Source: Novosphingobium sp. | GTDB lineage: Bacteria; Pseudomonadota; Alphaproteobacteria; Sphingomonadales; Sphingomonadaceae | Length of the DNA: 36,205 bases | NCBI GenBank assembly: GCA_031285165.1 | Contig: JAITWR010000198.1 | Span: forward strand, 1 to 36,205 | Reading direction: 5' to 3' | In this document: positions 32,196 through 36,205 of the stretch, one piece after another | How positions within the stretch are numbered: position 1 is the stretch's first letter | How the letters are laid out: the number at the start of each line of letters is the position of its first letter | Program-made: the position numbers and the translations under genes | The notes under the pieces: generated by a model | What the model was told of the DNA's origin: nothing | Database searches by the model: none | The model's input: the letters and a program-made list of their open reading frames with translations, nothing else

Positions 32196-33119
32196 ATGGG
32201 CGGTTTTCTCATTTCACTGATTGTCGTCGTCGTGGTGTTCCTGCTGATGGGCGTGCGCGTTGTCCGGCAGGGCTATGTCTATACGGTCGAGCGGCTCGGG
32301 AAATACACGCTGGCGGCAACGCCCGGCCTGCATGTGATCATCCCTTTCGTCGATCGCGTCGGCCACCGGGTCAACATGATGGAGCAGGTGCTCGACATAC
32401 CGGGGCAGGAGATCATCACGCGCGACAACGCCATGGTCGGCGTGGATGCCGTGGTCTTCTTCCAGGTGCTCGATGCCGGCAAGGCGGCCTATGAGGTGCT
32501 GAACCTCTACGTCGCGATCACGCAGCTCACCACCACCAACCTGCGCACGGTGATGGGTTCGATGGATCTCGACGAGACGCTGTCGAAGCGTGACGAAATC
32601 AACGCCAAGCTGCTGCTCGTGATCGATCACGCAACCGCGCCCTGGGGCGTCAAGGTCACCCGTGTCGAGATCAAGGACATCCGCCCGCCGGCCGACATTT
32701 CCAACGCCATGGCCCGGCAGATGAAGGCCGAGCGCGAGAAGCGCGCGCAGATCCTTGAGGCGGAAGGTCTCAAAAGCGCCGAGATCCTGCGCGCCGAAGG
32801 CCAGAAGCAGGCGCAGATCCTCGAGGCCGAAGGCCGCCGCGAAGCCGCTTTCCGCGATGCCGAGGCGCGCGAGCGCGCCGCTCTGGCGGAGGCCGAGGCG
32901 ACCAGGGTGGTTTCCGAGGCGATCGCCACTTCGGGCACGCAGGCCCTGAACTACTTCGTCGCGCAGAAATATACCGAGGCGGTGGCGCAGTTCGCCGTCT
33001 CGCCCAATGCCAAGACCATCCTTTTCCCGGTCGAGGCAACGCAACTGATCGGCTCGGTCGGCGGGATCGGCGCACTGGTCAAGGACGCGCTGGGCCGGGA
33101 TGCACAGGGCAAGGGCTGA
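32196..33119 (+). CDS. SPFH/stomatin/prohibitin-like membrane protein (QmcA type)
   Basis: A 307-aa protein. One N-terminal transmembrane helix (FLISLIVVVVVFLLMGV) is followed by an SPFH domain (RQGYVYTVERLGKY, PGLHVIIPFVDRVGHRVNMM, DNAMVGVDAVVFFQV). A long Ala/Glu/Arg coiled coil follows at about residues 175-245, with internal repeats such as ILEAEG, ILRAEG and ILEAEG. Family members form large membrane-associated cages or microdomains and regulate membrane proteases. It is followed 14 bases later by its usual partner nfeD. The upstream TAACGGAGAG supplies the ribosome-binding site. Confidence 0.92.
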   Translation: MGGFLISLIVVVVVFLLMGVRVVRQGYVYTVERLGKYTLAATPGLHVIIPFVDRVGHRVNMMEQVLDIPGQEIITRDNAMVGVDAVVFFQVLDAGKAAYEVLNLYVAITQLTTTNLRTVMGSMDLDETLSKRDEINAKLLLVIDHATAPWGVKVTRVEIKDIRPPADISNAMARQMKAEREKRAQILEAEGLKSAEILRAEGQKQAQILEAEGRREAAFRDAEARERAALAEAEATRVVSEAIATSGTQALNYFVAQKYTEAVAQFAVSPNAKTILFPVEATQLIGSVGGIGALVKDALGRDAQGKG

Positions 33120-33133
33120 AGGCAGGCACGCGG

Positions 33134-33580
33134 ATGGAATGGATCGAATCGCTCGACGCGCACTGGCACTGGCTGGCGATCGGCCTGCTGCTGGCCGGCG
33201 CGGAAATGGCCGTGCCGGGCTTTTTCCTGATCTGGCTGGCGGTGGCGGCGCTGATCACCGGCCTGCTCACATGGTTCCTGCCGATCGGCCTGCCGTTGCA
33301 GATCGTCATTTTCGCGGTGCTGGCGATCGTCTCGGTTTTCATCGGCCGGCGCTATCTCCGCGCCAATCCGATCAGGTCGGCCGATCCCGGGATGAACGAC
33401 CGGGGCGCGCGGCTGATCGGCGAGACGGTGGTTGTCACCCATGCGATCCAGGACGGCTCCGGCCGCGTGCGGCAGGGTGACGGCGAATGGCTTGCCAGGG
33501 GGCCGGATGCGGGGCCGGGCACGCGGATGCGCGTAGCCGGCCACGACGGCACGGTGCTGCTTGTCGAGCATTTGCAGTAG
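33134..33580 (+). CDS. NfeD family membrane protein
   Basis: A 148-aa short-form NfeD. Two to three hydrophobic segments (WLAIGLLLAGAEMAVPGFFL, LIWLAVAALITGLLTWFLP, IVIFAVLAIVSVFIG) precede a C-terminal OB-fold-like domain (RGARLIGETVVVTHAIQDG and GTRMRVAGHDGTVLLVEHL). NfeD proteins pair with stomatin-like proteins, as here, and are thought to help organise membrane complexes. The gene ends with tandem stops (TAGTAA). The 152-base gap before the next gene shows only a small TGCAT-ATGCA hairpin. Confidence 0.92.
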   Translation: MEWIESLDAHWHWLAIGLLLAGAEMAVPGFFLIWLAVAALITGLLTWFLPIGLPLQIVIFAVLAIVSVFIGRRYLRANPIRSADPGMNDRGARLIGETVVVTHAIQDGSGRVRQGDGEWLARGPDAGPGTRMRVAGHDGTVLLVEHLQ

Positions 33581-33732
33581 TAAGCGCTGCTGCCGGACCC
33601 TGTGCCCCCGCCCCGATGAGGATAACTCGGCCGGCCCGGTGCGCGGCCCGTTAACGCTGTGTTATGCATCGCCCATGCACTGCCCGGCACGAATCCCGAC
33701 ACGCGCGCCCATCGGAGGGGCAAGCTAGCCAG

Positions 33733-35853
33733 ATGGCACGCAACGACAGCCTGCGAAAGCCGCAGAGCCCGCCGCCGCCCGCCGGCCCGAAGAAGCGCCG
33801 CTTCCGCTGGCTGCGGCGGCTGTTCGTCTGGGGTGTCGCGCTCGCCCTGCTGTTCGCCGTCGTGGTCGGCATTGCCGTCTTCGTCGCGGCGCAGTCTCTG
33901 CCGGGTTACGACCAGCTCAAGAGCAGCCAGAACGGCCAGATGATCGTCGTGCGCGCGCGCGACGGATCGGTGCTCGTCTCGTTGGGGCCGAGCTACGGCA
34001 AGTGGATGCCTTACGACCGTATCCCGCAAGTTATGAAGGATGCGATGGTTTCGGTCGAGGACCGGCGCTTCCGCTCGCATATCGGCATCGACCCGATCGG
34101 CATCGTCCGCTCGCTCGTGGTCCGTGCCGAAAGCGGCCGCTGGCGGCAGGGCGGCTCGACGATCACGCAGCAGCTTGCTCGCACCGTCTTTCTCAACAAC
34201 AGCCGCACGCTCGACCGCAAGCTGCGCGAGGCGGTGCTGGCGATGGCGCTCGAAACGAAGTTCACCAAGAACCAGATCCTCGAGCTTTATCTCAACAAGG
34301 TCTATTTCGGCGGCGGCGCCTATGGCATCGACGCGGCCAGCCGCAAGTTCTTCGGCCACGACGCCGGCCACCTGTCGCTGCCCGAGGCGGCGATCATCGC
34401 CGGCCTGGTGAAAGCGCCCTCGCGCTTCTCGCCCACCGCGGATGCGCAGGCAGCGGTCGACCGCGCCGGGGTGGTCCTCGACGTGATGGTGGATGCCGGC
34501 GCGATCACTGCCGAACAGCGCGCGGCGGCCGATCTGGCGGGTGTCAGGCCCGCTCCCGAAACCGGGCAGAACTCGGCGCGCTATTTCACCGACTGGGCGC
34601 TGTCGCAACTCGACATGCTGTTGCCCGACAACCAGGAGCCGATCGAGGTCTGGACCACGCTCGACCCCGGCATGCAGCAGGCGGCCACGACGGCGGTTGC
34701 CGCCAATGCGCCCAGGGGCGCGCAGGGCGCGCTCGTCAGCCTCGATCGCGACGGTGCGGTGCTCGCCATGGTCGGCGGCACCGACTATGTCACTTCGAAC
34801 TACAATCGCGCGACCCGTGCCATGCGCCAGCCGGGCTCGGCCTGGAAGCTCTTCGTTTACCTCGCCGCGCTCGAGGCCGGCTACAAGCCCGATGATGCCG
34901 TGGTCGACGAGCCGGTGACGATCGGCGGCTGGAGCCCGCACAATTCGGGCGGCAGCTATGCCGGCCGGATCGACGTGCGTACTGCTTTCGCCTATTCGAA
35001 AAACACCGTGGCGGTGCAGCTCGGCAACCAGGTGGGTTTCGATGCGGTGGCGGCGATGGCCCGGCGCTTCGGCATCACCACGCCGGTCAACACCATGCCT
35101 TCGATGGTGCTCGGCACTTCGGACGTGCGGCTGATCGACATGACGCGCGCTTTCGCTTCGGTTTCGGCCAGGGGCATGGCGATCGAGCCCTATGGCATCA
35201 TCAAGGTCACCACCACCGACGGCAACCTGCTCTACAAGCGGCCGCAGCCGCGCACCGACCTGCTCGTGCCGGCCTATGTCGCGGCGGGAATCACCGACCT
35301 GCTCCAGTCGGCCGTCGCCATCGGCACCGGCAAGGCCGCGCAGATCGGCCGGCCGGTGGCGGGCAAGACAGGCACGACCAGCTCGAACAAGGACGGCTGG
35401 TTCATCGGCTTTTCCAGCGGTGTCACCACCGGCGTATGGATGGGCCGCGACGATGCGCACGCCGTGCCGGGCCTGCAAGGTGGCGCCGCCCCGGCGCGCG
35501 CTTTCGCCGCTTTCATGCGCTATGCCGTGGCGAACCGCCCGGTCGAGCAGTTCGACACCGAGCTGAAGCTGCCCGAATGGCAGCTCGAGCCCGACGACGA
35601 ACAGTTCCAGGGCAATCCCGACGACTATTACTACACCGACGATCAGGGCAACCTGATCCTGCCCGGTGACCGGCAGCAGGGAACGGGCGAGCCCCCGGCC
35701 GACCGCGGCCGGGACGATTCCGGCTACGGCCCCGCCCCGGCCCCGCCCGGCCCGCCGCCGGCAGCGAACGACGATTTTCTCGATCAGGCCACCGGCCGCC
35801 GCCCGCGCGAAAGCGGGTCAGGCAGCAGGGACCGCCCGATTCCGGTGAATTAG
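33733..35853 (+). CDS. Class A penicillin-binding protein (PBP1A-like, transglycosylase/transpeptidase)
   Basis: A 706-aa bifunctional peptidoglycan synthase. A short basic cytoplasmic tail (KKRRFRWLRR) and one transmembrane helix (VWGVALALLFAVVVGIAVFV) come first. The GT51 domain carries catalytic Glu109 (SVEDRRFRSHIGID) and RQGGSTITQQLARTVFL. The transpeptidase carries Ser369-x-x-Lys372 (PGSAWKLF), SKN at 422-424 and KTG at 545-547 (AGKTGTTSS). The C-terminus is a long Pro/Gly/Asp-rich tail from about residue 620, probably disordered in the periplasm. The start ATG 33733 is preceded by GGAGGGG, 12 bases away, a rather long spacing. An upstream in-frame ATG at 33664 would add a non-conserved segment. 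Confidence 0.93.
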   Translation: MARNDSLRKPQSPPPPAGPKKRRFRWLRRLFVWGVALALLFAVVVGIAVFVAAQSLPGYDQLKSSQNGQMIVVRARDGSVLVSLGPSYGKWMPYDRIPQVMKDAMVSVEDRRFRSHIGIDPIGIVRSLVVRAESGRWRQGGSTITQQLARTVFLNNSRTLDRKLREAVLAMALETKFTKNQILELYLNKVYFGGGAYGIDAASRKFFGHDAGHLSLPEAAIIAGLVKAPSRFSPTADAQAAVDRAGVVLDVMVDAGAITAEQRAAADLAGVRPAPETGQNSARYFTDWALSQLDMLLPDNQEPIEVWTTLDPGMQQAATTAVAANAPRGAQGALVSLDRDGAVLAMVGGTDYVTSNYNRATRAMRQPGSAWKLFVYLAALEAGYKPDDAVVDEPVTIGGWSPHNSGGSYAGRIDVRTAFAYSKNTVAVQLGNQVGFDAVAAMARRFGITTPVNTMPSMVLGTSDVRLIDMTRAFASVSARGMAIEPYGIIKVTTTDGNLLYKRPQPRTDLLVPAYVAAGITDLLQSAVAIGTGKAAQIGRPVAGKTGTTSSNKDGWFIGFSSGVTTGVWMGRDDAHAVPGLQGGAAPARAFAAFMRYAVANRPVEQFDTELKLPEWQLEPDDEQFQGNPDDYYYTDDQGNLILPGDRQQGTGEPPADRGRDDSGYGPAPAPPGPPPAANDDFLDQATGRRPRESGSGSRDRPIPVN

Positions 35854-35950
35854 GCTTTCCTGCGGCATCGTACTGCCGACAAATGCGGCGCCGGGTGCGG
35901 GTCAGGATGTTGGCATCGTCGGCGTTCGCAGCAGCGAGGTCGGGCTGGAA

Positions 35951-36202
35951 TTAAGCCAGCACGTAGAGCGGCGGGTCTGCCAGGGCGATCGAGATGTTTT
36001 GGGCCGTTGTCCGGTTTGCCGCAATCGCGGAGTTGGCCATGGAAATGATCTGGACGTGTTGAATGGCGATCCGATCCTCGGCTCGAATCTGCCTGCACCG
36101 CTCAAGTCCCGTAACGGTTCGTCTAAAGCAGGGTACGGATAATCGGAACCGCTTCGTCCCCTTCGTCATTGTCACCTGCATCGTCACCATCGTCACCTGC
36201 AC
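35951..36202 (-). CDS. Possible small or partial hypothetical protein (weak)
   Basis: The 352-base 3' end of the window (35854-36205) has no confident gene. On the minus strand one frame stays open from the window edge to TAA at 35953-35951, about 84 codons. Its last part (RIAIQHVQIISMANSAIAAN, then TTAQNISIALADPPLYVLA) has protein-like composition and mostly G/C third positions. The part nearer the edge (VTMVTMQVTMTKG) comes from a short CGTCACC repeat and looks non-coding. Possible internal starts include the ATG within ISMANS. I do not recognise a family; it may be a gene remnant, or a gene whose 5' end lies outside. Confidence 0.25.
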   Translation of the reverse strand: MQVTMVTMQVTMTKGTKRFRLSVPCFRRTVTGLERCRQIRAEDRIAIQHVQIISMANSAIAANRTTAQNISIALADPPLYVLA

Positions 36203-36205
36203 CCG

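Noticed and set aside
36130..36165. EcfG-type stress promoter (GGAAC ... CGTT) near the window end
   Set aside because: GGAAC is followed by CGT only 14 bases later, too short for the usual 16-17 spacing, and no downstream gene is visible.
1..36205. tRNA, rRNA or transposase genes
   Set aside because: I looked through the intergenic stretches and saw no cloverleaf-like segment with a TTCGA-type loop, no rRNA signature and no transposase motif.

Overview
The window looks like chromosomal DNA from a sphingomonad alphaproteobacterium, most likely Novosphingobium or a close relative. The evidence is high GC with strong GC3 bias, abundant TonB-dependent receptors, an rpmH-rnpA-yidD-yidC-engB core cluster, and 29-bp-armed palindromic repeats of a kind I recall as common in sphingomonad intergenic DNA. 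The genus is inference; no rRNA is present to settle it.

Layout. (1) 1-721: the C-terminal barrel of a TonB-dependent receptor, convergent with comM and sharing a hairpin with it. (2) 2256-5682: the housekeeping cluster rpmH, rnpA, yidD, yidC, engB (ribosome, RNase P, membrane insertion, ribosome-assembly GTPase). (3) 5683-7447: an orphan LuxR-type regulator with a structured leader, followed by a glutathione S-transferase. (4) 7448-8396: a gene-free tract holding a tandemly duplicated composite repeat. (5) 8397-11403: dapE, a DAACS-family symporter, and a convergent small membrane-anchored protein of unknown function. (6) 11559-17392: a complete tripartite RND efflux operon (lipoprotein adaptor, HAE1-type pump, outer-membrane channel). 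(7) 17369-20589: a near-consensus Fur box driving a Fiu-like siderophore receptor and the PiuC/YbiX hydroxylase, the known iron-uptake pair. (8) 20595-27370: frmA-fdsG-fdsB-mobA-fdsA-fdsD, a compact formaldehyde/formate oxidation cassette with the cofactor gene mobA embedded by start/stop overlaps. (9) 27383-32127: a TetR regulator, then a TauD/TfdA-type dioxygenase, an FAD flavoprotein, a CoxG-like SRPBCC protein and perhaps a Tat-exported dienelactone-hydrolase-like protein. This looks like a small catabolic operon of unknown substrate and is the best candidate here for an undescribed pathway. (10) 32196-35853: a stomatin/NfeD pair and a class A penicillin-binding protein. The last 352 bases carry no confident gene.

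How the parts work together. In the C1 cassette, formaldehyde bound to glutathione would be oxidised by FrmA; an S-formylglutathione hydrolase, not seen here, would release formate; and the NAD-linked FdsGBAD complex would oxidise formate to CO2. MobA would supply the bis-guanine-dinucleotide molybdenum cofactor. Such a route suits an organism that demethylates methoxylated aromatics, but that link is inference. The iron block and the efflux block are adjacent, and the Fur box overlaps the last codons of the efflux channel gene. No tRNA, rRNA, CRISPR array, transposase or phage gene was recognised.
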